This document shows, one piece after another, positions 16,129 to 23,946 of a stretch of DNA of 64,000 nucleotides; position 1 is the stretch's first letter; every line of letters starts with the position of its first letter. The stretch comes from JACVRW01 sp963751105. Its GTDB lineage: Bacteria > Actinomycetota > Thermoleophilia > Solirubrobacterales > Thermoleophilaceae. The position numbers and the translations under genes were made by a program. A model generated the notes under the pieces. It had not been told where the DNA came from and searched no databases. It saw only the letters and a program-made list of their open reading frames with translations. The stretch covers positions 1,922,001 through 1,986,000 of the forward strand of contig CAVVTG010000002.1 in assembly GCA_963751105.1 (NCBI GenBank), read 5' to 3'.

Positions 16129-17108
16129 GGCACCGCGACTGCGTCGGGGTCGACGGACTCGGCGAGGCGCGTCGTCCCGGCCTCGTGGGTCCAGGCCTCC
16201 CAGAAGCCACGCAGTTTGCCGTAGCTGTTGTCGAGCAGCACCTGCGGCACGCCGGCGAGCAGCCCGACGATGTGGCCGTGCAGGCGGTCGGTCACCACCA
16301 GCCGGCCGGCCCCGACCACCTGCAGGCCGGCGTGCAGCCGCTCGCGCGCGAGGCGCTCGTAGCCCACGGCGAGCCCCGGCGCCGTGACTCGCGCGAGCTT
16401 GGGAGCAAGGCTGGCAAGCTTGCCCGTCACGCGGGTGGCCTGACGTAACGCACGCCAGCGAGCGCCCTGCTCGGGCCAGTCGACCTGCGCGCCCGCCGGC
16501 GCTTGGAGCCCGTCGACCCGCTCCTTGTCCTCTCGCATGAGACAGAGCACGTCGTGGCGGGCGGGCCCGGGCTGCAGCGGGCCGAGCGCGAATGCCATGT
16601 CGCAGATCAGCGCCGCTCGGGCGCCGAGGCGCTCGCGGGCGAACCGCTCGCTGTCGCCGTCGCGCACGCAGAGCGTGAAGTCCGGATGGCGGGCGACCAG
16701 CTCTGTCGTGCGCTCGATCGCGCGCGGCTCGCGGAAGTGGATGGTCTGCGGCAGCTGCACGATGCGGTGGCTCGTGAAGTTCGCCAGCACCTGCTCGCGA
16801 AATCGCTGATAGACCGGCCAGAGGTCGCCGAAGTTGCCGCCGCCGTGAAGCAGGATCGTGCCTGAGGGCAGCCGCCGGCGCAGCTCCGCCGCCGAGAATC
16901 CCGTGTGGTCGGCGGCGTAGGCGAGCTCGTGTCCGGCCTGCCGCAGCCAGGCGAGCTCGCCCAGCCAGATCGCGGCGTCGCCGACGTTGTCGTGGTTGGG
17001 AAAGTCGAGCAGCGCGACAGGCTCGCCGGGTGCCACGAGCTCGGCCAGCCCGGCGCGCACGCTGGCCCCCAGGCGCTCCACGAGGGCTCGGTCGCTGTCA
17101 TCGCGCAT
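16125..17108 (-). CDS. Polysaccharide pyruvyl transferase family protein
   Basis: A 327-residue member of the polysaccharide pyruvyl transferase (CsaB-like) family. Signatures are DFPNHDNVGDAAIWLGEL, ILLHGGGNFGDLW, RIVQLPQTIHF and VVTDRLHGHIVGLLAGVP. Family enzymes add a pyruvate ketal to sugars from phosphoenolpyruvate, giving the glycan negative charge. ATG 17108 overlaps the Wzy-like gene end by 11 bases. It indicates an acidic exopolysaccharide. Confidence 0.88.
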   Translation of the reverse strand: MRDDSDRALVERLGASVRAGLAELVAPGEPVALLDFPNHDNVGDAAIWLGELAWLRQAGHELAYAADHTGFSAAELRRRLPSGTILLHGGGNFGDLWPVYQRFREQVLANFTSHRIVQLPQTIHFREPRAIERTTELVARHPDFTLCVRDGDSERFARERLGARAALICDMAFALGPLQPGPARHDVLCLMREDKERVDGLQAPAGAQVDWPEQGARWRALRQATRVTGKLASLAPKLARVTAPGLAVGYERLARERLHAGLQVVGAGRLVVTDRLHGHIVGLLAGVPQVLLDNSYGKLRGFWEAWTHEAGTTRLAESVDPDAVAVP

Positions 17109-18591
17109 GCGCGGCGCCCCTCTTCGTGACACGCCGGCGTCCGCCCTGCTCGGCGTGCAGCGCCGAGACCGCGAGCGCGGCCAGGATCCAGACCAGGTGC
17201 GGCAGCCCGGTCGTCACGAAGTACGGCTCGAGGAGGTGGAGCACCGCCAGGAGCGCGACGATCGCGAACAGCGCGCGCCCCAGCAATCTGCCGAACGGAT
17301 CGGTGCTACGGGCGATGCCCAGCGCCACTCCGCCGAGCGCGAGCATCAGCCCGGCGTAGATCAACAGCAGCGGGATCCCGCCGCGAAACAGCAGCGTCAG
17401 GTACATCGACTCGGTGTACTCGAAGCTCAACCCTGGAGGCAGGTCCGGCCCGTAGCCGGTCAGCCAGCGGCCGGCGATCGCCGGCAGCAGCTGATCGGAC
17501 CAAAGGTCGATCCGATAAGCGACCGACTGCGGCATGAACCAGCTGCGGTCGGCGCCGGGCGCGGTGACGAAGGTGTAGCTGACGCGCTCCTCGATCAGGG
17601 GACCGAAGGCGAACAGCGCACCGAGCCCCGCCGCGCCGAGCCAGGCGACCACGCGTTCGATGCGTCCGTACCATGCGCCGAGCATCAACGCCGCCGCCGC
17701 GACCCCGACCACGGTCACGAAGGTGCCCGTGGCGACCATCGCCGCCAGCGCCAGCAGCGCAACGCCGGCCACCGCCCAGCGTGGCATCAGCGTGCGCCCG
17801 GGTGCCAGCAGCGCCGCGCAGCAGATCACGGCGATCACGAACAGGTAGCCGGCGAGCATCTGCCAATGCGGGAAGACGCCGGTCATGCGCGAGCCGATCC
17901 CCTCGCGGGCGGCGTGCGACGCGAGGTTCTGGGAACCGGTCGCGCTCTCGAGCACGCCGGTCACGCCGCCCAGCTGCATGTACTGCGCCAGCGTCAACAG
18001 CGCGACCGGCACACTCGCCACCAGCACCAGCGCGAGCGCGCGTCGACGCTCCTCGTCGCTACGCACCACCGCGAGCACGGCGCGGTAGAGCAGCAGGAAC
18101 TGGAACGGGCCCACCAGCGTGCCGATGTTGGTTGCGCTCAGCGCCGCGCCGCGCTCGACTAGATTGAAGCCGCCGAGCAGCAGCGTGCCCGCGGCGTAGG
18201 CGAGCGCGAGCCAGTCGAACAGCGTCCAGGGACGGGCCCGCGTCGTCTCGACGGTGAGCAGCAGAAGCGCGGCCAGGCCGGTGATGACGATCTCCGACAC
18301 GCGCAGGCCGGGGATCGGCAGATCGCGGCGCAGGCCGGAGACGATCGGCACGACCGCGACGAGCAGGTACGCGCCCACGAGCGGCCGGCTGAGGACGAGA
18401 GCCGCCACCAGCAAGCCCACGACAGTCGCCGCGGCGGCCGCCGGTCCGTAGGCGACGCCGGCGCCGGCGAGCAGCCCCGCAGCGATCGCGCTGGTGCCGG
18501 CGACGAGCGTCGGACGACGAAACTGTGTGGCTGGCCCCAGCGGCGAGCTGGGCAGACCGGCCGCCGCCAGCGGCTTCAGACCGGCGCTCAT
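17098..18591 (-). CDS. O-antigen polymerase/ligase-like protein (Wzy-like)
   Basis: A 497-residue membrane protein with at least ten hydrophobic helices and a large extracytoplasmic loop (about residues 305-390, SYTFVTAPGADRSWFMPQS and TGYGPDLPPG), as in the O-antigen ligase/polymerase family. It probably joins lipid-linked repeats into polymer on the outer membrane face. ATG 18591 lies 46 bases after the Wzz-like gene. It is the only gene in the operon, apart from the lead gene, without an overlap at its start. Confidence 0.83.
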   Translation of the reverse strand: MSAGLKPLAAAGLPSSPLGPATQFRRPTLVAGTSAIAAGLLAGAGVAYGPAAAAATVVGLLVAALVLSRPLVGAYLLVAVVPIVSGLRRDLPIPGLRVSEIVITGLAALLLLTVETTRARPWTLFDWLALAYAAGTLLLGGFNLVERGAALSATNIGTLVGPFQFLLLYRAVLAVVRSDEERRRALALVLVASVPVALLTLAQYMQLGGVTGVLESATGSQNLASHAAREGIGSRMTGVFPHWQMLAGYLFVIAVICCAALLAPGRTLMPRWAVAGVALLALAAMVATGTFVTVVGVAAAALMLGAWYGRIERVVAWLGAAGLGALFAFGPLIEERVSYTFVTAPGADRSWFMPQSVAYRIDLWSDQLLPAIAGRWLTGYGPDLPPGLSFEYTESMYLTLLFRGGIPLLLIYAGLMLALGGVALGIARSTDPFGRLLGRALFAIVALLAVLHLLEPYFVTTGLPHLVWILAALAVSALHAEQGGRRRVTKRGAAHAR

Positions 18592-18637
18592 GCCTCCCAC
18601 GGCACCGCCGGGATGGGTCCGCTGGTGTTGCGCGCCG

Positions 18638-19768
18638 TCACGCGTCTGCCCGCTGCCTCGTCCCGATACGCATCCGCCGCGGCGCCACGAGGATGCGCTC
18701 GACGTCGATTCCGAGGCCGCGCAGCGAGGCGAGCCGCGCTCCGGCCCTGGCGAGTGAGTCGCCACGGCGCACGACGAGCACGACGACGTCGCTGGAGAGG
18801 CCAACGCTCTCTCCGGAGGGGTCTCCTCCCGGCCCGGCCGCGGGGGCGATGATCATCGCCTCGGGCGGTGACTCGACCAGCACGCCGTCCTCGCGGGCGA
18901 CCAGCGCCAGCTCGCGCGTCGGCACGCTCCCCTCGACGGCGACGTCGCGGCCCCGCTCGCAGGCGGCCTCGGCGAGTGCCTCCGCCGCCAGGCGCGCCGG
19001 GCGCGCCGCGGCGTGGGTGGCCGGCACGAAGGCCACGCGCGCCGGCTCGCGGCCGGCGAGCTGTTCCCAACGGTCGATCAGCGGAACCTGCGGCCCGACC
19101 GAGCGTCTGCCCAGCGCGGTGGCCGGCAGCCCAAGCCCGTCCTCGAACTCGCGCTCGTCGTCGCCGCGGGCGTCGGCGCGCTCGAGGAACACCATTGCGA
19201 CGGCGCCAAGGAAGACGCCCACCAGCAGTCCGGCGAGCAGGCCTGCCCGGCTGCCACCCGGCGAGTCGGCGAGCGGCTCCCTGGCCATGCGCACGACGCC
19301 CATCGTGCGGCGCGGAATGTTGGGGCTGGTGCCGTCGTCGACCGCACGAGCCAGCATCCGCGCGCCGTCGACCGCGCGCTGGGCGTCGGCGTCCTCGAAG
19401 CGCAGCGCCAGCAGCGCGGTGTCGGCGGTGTTGATGACGGTCACCTGGTCCTCGACCTCGTTGAGCGGCAGGCGCAGCTTGCGCGCGACCGTCTTGAGGA
19501 TGCGCGCGTCCTCGGAGATCAACGCCGCATAGGTGGCGGCCAGCTGCTCGGCGTCGTGGGCCGATCCCGGTGCGCTTTGGTTGCTGGAGCCGGCGGGCAC
19601 AACCGCCAGCGACTGGGCGGTGTGGCTCTTCACCTGGATCGAGGAGACCGCGTAGGCCGCCGCGGTCACGGCGATCGTCGTCAGCGCCAGGAGCCACCAA
19701 CGGCGACGCAGCATCGTCAGCATGCGGATGCGGCTCCCGCCGCGGGTGGGTTCTGTGCTCATGGTCAT
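18638..19768 (-). CDS. Chain-length-determinant (Wzz-like) protein
   Basis: A 376-residue protein with helices at about residues 24-42 (WWLLALTTIAVTAAAYAV) and 177-197 (GLLAGLLVGVFLGAVAMVF) flanking an extracytoplasmic domain of about 135 residues, the Wzz/polysaccharide co-polymerase layout. The cytoplasmic C-terminus of about 180 residues lacks Walker motifs (no GxxGxGKT), so this is not a complete BY-kinase; it looks like a degenerate kinase-like domain. ATG 19768 overlaps the upstream glycosyltransferase stop. Confidence 0.82.
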   Translation of the reverse strand: MTMSTEPTRGGSRIRMLTMLRRRWWLLALTTIAVTAAAYAVSSIQVKSHTAQSLAVVPAGSSNQSAPGSAHDAEQLAATYAALISEDARILKTVARKLRLPLNEVEDQVTVINTADTALLALRFEDADAQRAVDGARMLARAVDDGTSPNIPRRTMGVVRMAREPLADSPGGSRAGLLAGLLVGVFLGAVAMVFLERADARGDDEREFEDGLGLPATALGRRSVGPQVPLIDRWEQLAGREPARVAFVPATHAAARPARLAAEALAEAACERGRDVAVEGSVPTRELALVAREDGVLVESPPEAMIIAPAAGPGGDPSGESVGLSSDVVVLVVRRGDSLARAGARLASLRGLGIDVERILVAPRRMRIGTRQRADA

Positions 19769-20790
19769 CGTCCGGGGTAGCTCGGGGTCTCGATCAGTCG
19801 TTCTCTAAGTGCGGCCAGCTGGCTGTCCCAGCGCTCGCGCTGGAGCGCCAGCGCCGCCGCAGCCGCGGCGGTCAGCCGCTCGTGCTCCGCCACCGCGCCG
19901 CGCAACCCGGCGGCGATCCCGGCCGCGTCGTTGCTCACGTGCAGCGCGTGCGGGAACACCTCACGGGAAGCCGGCCAGTCCGACACCACCAGCGGCCGCC
20001 GCGCGTAGACGGCCTCGTAGCCTGCGCGCACGACCGACGACGGCTCGGTCGTCAGTGCCAGCACCACGTCGGCGTCCAGCACCTCGTTCTCGTAGCGTTC
20101 CCCAGAGAGGAAGCCGGTGAAGCGCACGTTGGGCGGAGCGCTGGCGCGCAGCTGCGGCGGGCAGCGCTCGAGGTCGCCGGTCACATGCAGGTCGAGCTCG
20201 GGCGCCAGCCGCGCGCCGGCCAGCACCTCGTCCACGGGCTCGTCGCGCTGGAAGATGCAGACGAACAGCACGCGCGGTCGCCGGCGCAGCTCACGGCGCG
20301 GCTGGCCCCGCCACTCGAACGGCGCCTCGTGCACGATGTCCGCGCGGCCGCCCCAGCGCTCGACGCGATCGGCTAGGCGTTGGTCCGTGACCAGCGTCGT
20401 GGCCACCCGCCGAGCGAGCCTGGCGTGCAGCGGCTGCAGCGTCGCGCTGACACGATCGCCTTGGAGCCCGAAGCCGCCGGGATGGCTGTCGAGCGCGACG
20501 CGTGCTCCGCAGGTGCGAGCGTAGGCCCAGGCGATCAGCCCCGGCAGCAGCGGTGGATTGGTCGCGATCACCGCCGACGGGCGGCGCCGGCGCAGGTAGC
20601 GGGCGGTCTGGACCGCGCTGCGCAGGTAGCGCGCGACCACGGACAGCTTGCCCCAGCGCCCCTGCTTGTAGAGGCAGCATGCCTCGCCGCCCAGCGCGTG
20701 CGCGATCTCCCGCGAGCGGCCGGCGACCGGGCTCCATGCGACGAAGGCGACGGGTGGCGGCCCCATGCCGCCTACTGGTCGCTCCGTCAT
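19765..20790 (-). CDS. Glycosyltransferase (GT-B, GT4-like)
   Basis: A 341-residue GT-B type glycosyltransferase. The N-terminal half contains SREIAHALGGEACCLYKQGR and ALDSHPGGFG; the C-terminal donor-binding half has PPNVRFTGFLSGERYENEVL and the region around VVRAGYEAVYARRPLVVSDW, where GT4 enzymes have their E-x7-E-type motif. ATG 20790 overlaps the WecG-like gene stop. It presumably adds one sugar of the repeat unit. Confidence 0.82.
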   Translation of the reverse strand: MTERPVGGMGPPPVAFVAWSPVAGRSREIAHALGGEACCLYKQGRWGKLSVVARYLRSAVQTARYLRRRRPSAVIATNPPLLPGLIAWAYARTCGARVALDSHPGGFGLQGDRVSATLQPLHARLARRVATTLVTDQRLADRVERWGGRADIVHEAPFEWRGQPRRELRRRPRVLFVCIFQRDEPVDEVLAGARLAPELDLHVTGDLERCPPQLRASAPPNVRFTGFLSGERYENEVLDADVVLALTTEPSSVVRAGYEAVYARRPLVVSDWPASREVFPHALHVSNDAAGIAAGLRGAVAEHERLTAAAAAALALQRERWDSQLAALRERLIETPSYPGR

Positions 20791-21599
20791 GCGCGCCTCC
20801 TCGGGACGACACGGTCGGGTCGGGTCGTGAGCCCCGACAGCGCCCGCGCCAGCAGCGCGTAGGTGAGCAGCCGTCCAGCGAACGGGATTCCCTCGACCAC
20901 GTAGCGGCGAAACAGCCTCCGCGGCTCCTGCGCAAGCCGATGCAGCCACTCGAGGCCCGAGCGCTGCAGCCATGCTGGCGCGCGGGCGACGTCGCCGCTG
21001 ACGAAGCTGAAGCTGACGCCGACGCCGATCGACCAGGCGCCGGGCAGCTGCGCGCGCAGCGCCCGGCAGATGATCGTGCTCTTGGCCATCGGCAGGCCGA
21101 CGAAGACGATGTCGGGCCGCAGCGCCGCCGCCTCGGCGGCGATCGCCGCGACGACATGCGGGTCGCAGTCGAAACCAAGCGGCGGGCAGATCGTGCCCGT
21201 CACCCGCAAGCCGGGAGCGGTCTCGACGAGCCGCGCCGCGGCCGCCTCGGCGGTGCCGGGGTTGCCGCCCAGCAGCAGCACCGACGCGCCGCGACGAGCC
21301 GCGCCACGCGAGAGCGACCAGATCAGGTCCGAGCCGGCCACCCGGCCGGGCAGCGGCTCGCACTTGACGCGGCTGGCCCACAACAGCGGCGTCCCGTCGG
21401 GAACCACGAGGTCGGCGCGATCGAGCTCGCGGCGAACTTCGTCGGTGTGCTGGTAGGCGCGCAGGTGCTCGAGGTTCGGCGTGACCGCCCAACCGCCGCG
21501 GCCGGCGCAGACGGCGTCGAGGATGGCGTCGACCGCCTGCTGCTCGGTGAGGGCGTCGAAGTCCAGCCCCATCAGCGAGATGCGCTGGGCGACTGCCAT
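20787..21599 (-). CDS. WecG/TagA/CpsF-family glycosyltransferase
   Basis: A 270-residue GT26 enzyme. Conserved features are AVTPNLEHLRAYQ, the catalytic-loop aspartate in LVVPDGTPLLWASR, LLLGGNPGTAEAAA and RPDIVFVGLPMAKST. The extended C-terminus is basic and amphipathic, consistent with membrane association. These enzymes add the second sugar (ManNAc or ManNAcA type) to a lipid-linked first sugar, which fits its place directly after the initiating transferase. ATG 21599 overlaps that gene's TGA by one base; GTG 21602 is an alternative. Confidence 0.9.
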   Translation of the reverse strand: MAVAQRISLMGLDFDALTEQQAVDAILDAVCAGRGGWAVTPNLEHLRAYQHTDEVRRELDRADLVVPDGTPLLWASRVKCEPLPGRVAGSDLIWSLSRGAARRGASVLLLGGNPGTAEAAAARLVETAPGLRVTGTICPPLGFDCDPHVVAAIAAEAAALRPDIVFVGLPMAKSTIICRALRAQLPGAWSIGVGVSFSFVSGDVARAPAWLQRSGLEWLHRLAQEPRRLFRRYVVEGIPFAGRLLTYALLARALSGLTTRPDRVVPRRRA

Positions 21600-23167
21600 C
21601 ACAGCCCCCGTCGCCCGACCATGAACTGGATCGTGCGAAGCAGGATCTTGACGTCCCCCCAGAGCGACCAGTTCGCGACGTAGAGGTAGTCCAGCTTGAC
21701 CATCTCGTGCAACGGGATGCGCGCCGAGCCCAGCACCTGCCAGCGGCCTGTCATGCCGGGTTTGAGCTGGAGGCGGCGCCGATACCAGCCTTCGACGTGC
21801 TGGTCGTCTTCGAGCACGAGCGGCCGTGGCCCGACCAGGCTCATCTCGCCGCGTAGCACGTTGACCAGCTGCGGCAGCTCGTCGAGACTCGTCCGGCGCA
21901 GCCAGCTGCCCACACGCGTGATGCGCGGATCGTCGGCGATCTTGAACAGCCCGTCGGCCTCGTTGCGGTCGGCGAGCTCGGCCTTGCGCCGCTCGGCGTC
22001 CTGGACCATCGTGCGGAGCTTGGCCATCCGAAACAGGCGCCCCCCGCGGCCGACACGGTGCTGCGAGAACAACACTGGGCCGCGCGAATCAAGCTTGATC
22101 GCCAGCCCGAGCGCTGCGAAGAGCGGCGCGAGCACGACCAGCGCCACGGTCGACACCAGCACGTCCAGGCCACGCTTGATCAGCCACGACGAGCGCGTTA
22201 GGCCAAAGCGCCGCACGCCGAGCACATTTACGCCCTCGAGATCGTCGAACTCGACCGACGACCCGACGACCTCGAGCATGCGCGGCAGCACGCTCACCTT
22301 GAGCCCGAGGTTCTTGGCCACACGGATGAGGTTGAGTACCTCGCCCTGGTCGTTCGCCGGCGGCGCGATCACGACCCGGTGGACGTCGCGCTCGGTAGAC
22401 ACCAGGGCGAGCACCGCGGCCGCGTCGTCGACGTCTGCGGCCGACTCCAGGTCGATCTGGGCGACGACGTCCGCATGAACCCCAGGGCTGTCCTCGATCT
22501 TCCCGATCGCTCTGTCGCACGCCGCTGGATCGCCCACCAGCAGGCATCTCTCCGGCTCGGCCGCCCGCCAGGCGATCGCGCGCGCTGCACAGCGAGCCAG
22601 CGGCAGCAGCACGGCCAGTAGCAGCCAAAAGCCGAGCGTCTGCTTGTGGCCCATCTCTCCCGAGATGGCCACGCTCGCGCCGAGCGAGAGCATCAGTGCC
22701 GTCAGGGTGGCAACCTGGAACAGCTTCGGGACCTCGTCGAGCGTGGTCTTGCGCAGCACCAGTTCGTCGCGATCGTAAAGACCCAGCACCTTGCCGAGCA
22801 GCACCATCAGCGGCACGGCGACGAGGACCAGCGGCGTGAGCACGTCGTCGCGGCCCAGAAACGGCACGCCGATCGCCAGCGCGAGGGCGACGGCGACGAC
22901 ATCCCCTGCGACCAGCAGGCGCCGATAGCACCGATCGCGTTCGCGCATGCGGGCCGGCTCCGCGGCATCGGACTCGAGCTGCAGATGTGCCGCCGACCAC
23001 CAGCGCTGGACGCGTTGACGGCGACGCACCGGGGACGGCTCGGCCCAGCTGGGCGCCAGCGCCGGCGGGTGGACGCGTGCCGCTAGCTCGGGGGCAGGAC
23101 GCCGTTGGTGCTCGCGTGGGCGCAGACGCTCCACGCGCGGGGCGGTTCGAGTTTCAGGCGCAGCCAA
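21599..23167 (-). CDS. Polyprenyl glycosylphosphotransferase (initiating enzyme)
   Basis: A 522-residue membrane phosphoglycosyltransferase of the WbaP/CpsE type. After a basic N-terminus of about 80 residues come four helices, a CoA-binding-like domain (CLLVGDPAACDRAIG), a fifth helix and the catalytic domain with SRGPVLFSQHRVGRGG, MAKLRTM, SLDELPQLVNVLRGEMSLVG and GMTGRW. It moves a sugar-1-phosphate onto undecaprenyl phosphate, the first step of the glycan. The start is TTG 23167, supported by a GGAGG six bases upstream. It is the first gene of the operon running to 11986. Confidence 0.9.
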   Translation of the reverse strand: MAAPETRTAPRVERLRPREHQRRPAPELAARVHPPALAPSWAEPSPVRRRQRVQRWWSAAHLQLESDAAEPARMRERDRCYRRLLVAGDVVAVALALAIGVPFLGRDDVLTPLVLVAVPLMVLLGKVLGLYDRDELVLRKTTLDEVPKLFQVATLTALMLSLGASVAISGEMGHKQTLGFWLLLAVLLPLARCAARAIAWRAAEPERCLLVGDPAACDRAIGKIEDSPGVHADVVAQIDLESAADVDDAAAVLALVSTERDVHRVVIAPPANDQGEVLNLIRVAKNLGLKVSVLPRMLEVVGSSVEFDDLEGVNVLGVRRFGLTRSSWLIKRGLDVLVSTVALVVLAPLFAALGLAIKLDSRGPVLFSQHRVGRGGRLFRMAKLRTMVQDAERRKAELADRNEADGLFKIADDPRITRVGSWLRRTSLDELPQLVNVLRGEMSLVGPRPLVLEDDQHVEGWYRRRLQLKPGMTGRWQVLGSARIPLHEMVKLDYLYVANWSLWGDVKILLRTIQFMVGRRGL

Positions 23168-23432
23168 GGCTGCCCTCCAGGGCGGTCGGGGCGGTGCTTC
23201 CGTGTGGGCGGGCGGCGCGTTGGCAACCGCCCTACGAACTAGCGCTTCAGATCGGCGAGGAACATGACCTCATGGCCTCAATTCCCTGCGTGGCACCAGT
23301 TCCCTGCCCATGCGCCTAGGGACCGGCTGTCGGAGGTTTCGGGCGGGGCTAGGACCGGCGGTCGATCCGCACGCGAGATTCCATCGGGAGCCACCCGTAA
23401 CAGCAGCCGCTGACCTGATCGAGCAGGTCGCC

Positions 23433-23462
23433 TTGACCGGCAGCTCCACGCGGCTCTAGTCT
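23433..23462 (+). promoter_or_regulatory. Candidate promoter for the leader/IlvM-like unit
   Basis: TTGACC (23433-23438) and TAGTCT (23457-23462) are separated by 18 bases, a fair sigma-70-type match. Transcription would begin only about 5-8 bases before the leader ATG at 23475, giving an almost leaderless start. No ribosome-binding site precedes that ATG. Confidence 0.45.
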
Positions 23463-23474
23463 TCCTCGCCTCTG

Positions 23475-23567
23475 ATGGTGTCGTCGCCGCAGCACGAGAA
23501 CCTCGGCCGGTCCGGCGGACCGGACGCGAGCCTCTGCGCGACCGTCATCATCGCCATTGCCATCTAG
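23475..23567 (+). CDS. Putative leader peptide ending Val-Ile-Ile-Ala-Ile-Ala-Ile
   Basis: A 30-residue frame from ATG 23475 to TAG 23567 whose last seven sense codons are GTC ATC ATC GCC ATT GCC ATC: one valine and four isoleucines. It lies in the otherwise empty 489-base gap (23168-23656) before an IlvM-like ACT protein gene, and strong hairpins follow its stop. This is the layout of branched-chain amino acid attenuators, in which ribosome stalling at scarce codons changes downstream RNA folding. The early part carries CCGGTCC and GGACCGG, which can pair with each other and with later copies. Whether it is translated is inferred. Confidence 0.55.
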   Translation: MVSSPQHENLGRSGGPDASLCATVIIAIAI

Positions 23568-23614
23568 CCTGCGCGCCCCCACCGGGGTCGCAGGCCGAAC
23601 GGTCCTCGGACCGG
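23568..23614 (+). promoter_or_regulatory. Attenuator-like hairpins after the leader peptide
   Basis: Directly after the leader stop, CCTGCG (23568) pairs with CGCAGG (ending 23594), with an inner CCCC/GGGG stem. CGGTCC (23600-23605) then pairs with GGACCG (23608-23613). The same CGGTCC can instead pair with GGACCG copies at 23517 or 23637, the latter touching the ribosome-binding site GGAAGGAG (23642-23649) of the next gene. Mutually exclusive folds of this kind are expected of an attenuator; there is no T-run, so control may be translational. Confidence 0.5.
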
Positions 23615-23656
23615 GATGGCGGCGCCTTCCTGATCGGGACCGGAAGGAGTCGCCAC

Positions 23657-23899
23657 GTGAACACGAGCAAGAGACTGTCGGTCGAGCTGAACGGATCTCC
23701 CGACGCCATCGTGCGCGTGCTCATCGTGCTGCGGCGCCGGCGATGCCGGGTCACAAGCGTGGAGTTCGTGGCCGGCGACCGTCACTACGGAGGCCGGCTG
23801 GAGATAGGAGTGGCGGCTCCCGCGTCGCACGCTCACTGCGTCGAGGACTGGCTGGGCCAGCTCGTCGACGTGCGTAGCGTCGAGGCCGCGCCGGGTTAG
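23657..23899 (+). CDS. IlvM-like ACT-domain protein (orphan)
   Basis: An 80-residue protein from GTG 23657, with a GGAAGGAG ribosome-binding site seven bases before it. It fills a single ACT domain: LSVELNGSPDAIVRVLIVL, then RRRRCRVTSVEF, and the closing QLVDVRSVEAAPG, which resembles QLNKLVDVAHV at the end of enterobacterial IlvM. IlvM is the small regulatory subunit of acetolactate synthase II. No large subunit or other ilv gene is in the window, so its partner must lie elsewhere. The branched-chain-rich leader upstream agrees with a role in that pathway; both parts are inferences from short sequences. Confidence 0.65.
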   Translation: MNTSKRLSVELNGSPDAIVRVLIVLRRRRCRVTSVEFVAGDRHYGGRLEIGVAAPASHAHCVEDWLGQLVDVRSVEAAPG

Positions 23900-23928
23900 G
23901 GCGAGCCCACGTTTCCGTCCGACCCTTG

Positions 23929-23946
23929 TACGAACATGGGTTCGTA
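23929..23946. promoter_or_regulatory. SOS-box-like inverted repeat at the HNH start
   Basis: TACGAAC-ATGG-GTTCGTA: a perfect 7-bp inverted repeat containing GAAC-N4-GTTC, the core recognised by Gram-positive and actinobacterial LexA (mycobacterial consensus TCGAAC-N4-GTTCGA). It ends on the first base of the HNH gene's ATG, so LexA bound here would block a leaderless transcript. Confidence 0.6.

Noticed and set aside
18638..19768. Wzz-like protein considered as a complete tyrosine kinase (BY-kinase)
   Set aside because: No Walker A or Walker B motif and no terminal tyrosine cluster.
23507..23523. Hairpin CCGGTCC-GGC-GGACCGG considered as a terminator
   Set aside because: It lies inside the putative leader frame and has no T-run; its alternative pairings fit an attenuator better.
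23349..23582. Minus-strand frame of 77 codons in the leader region
   Set aside because: No ribosome-binding site or recognisable product, and it runs opposite the leader peptide frame.
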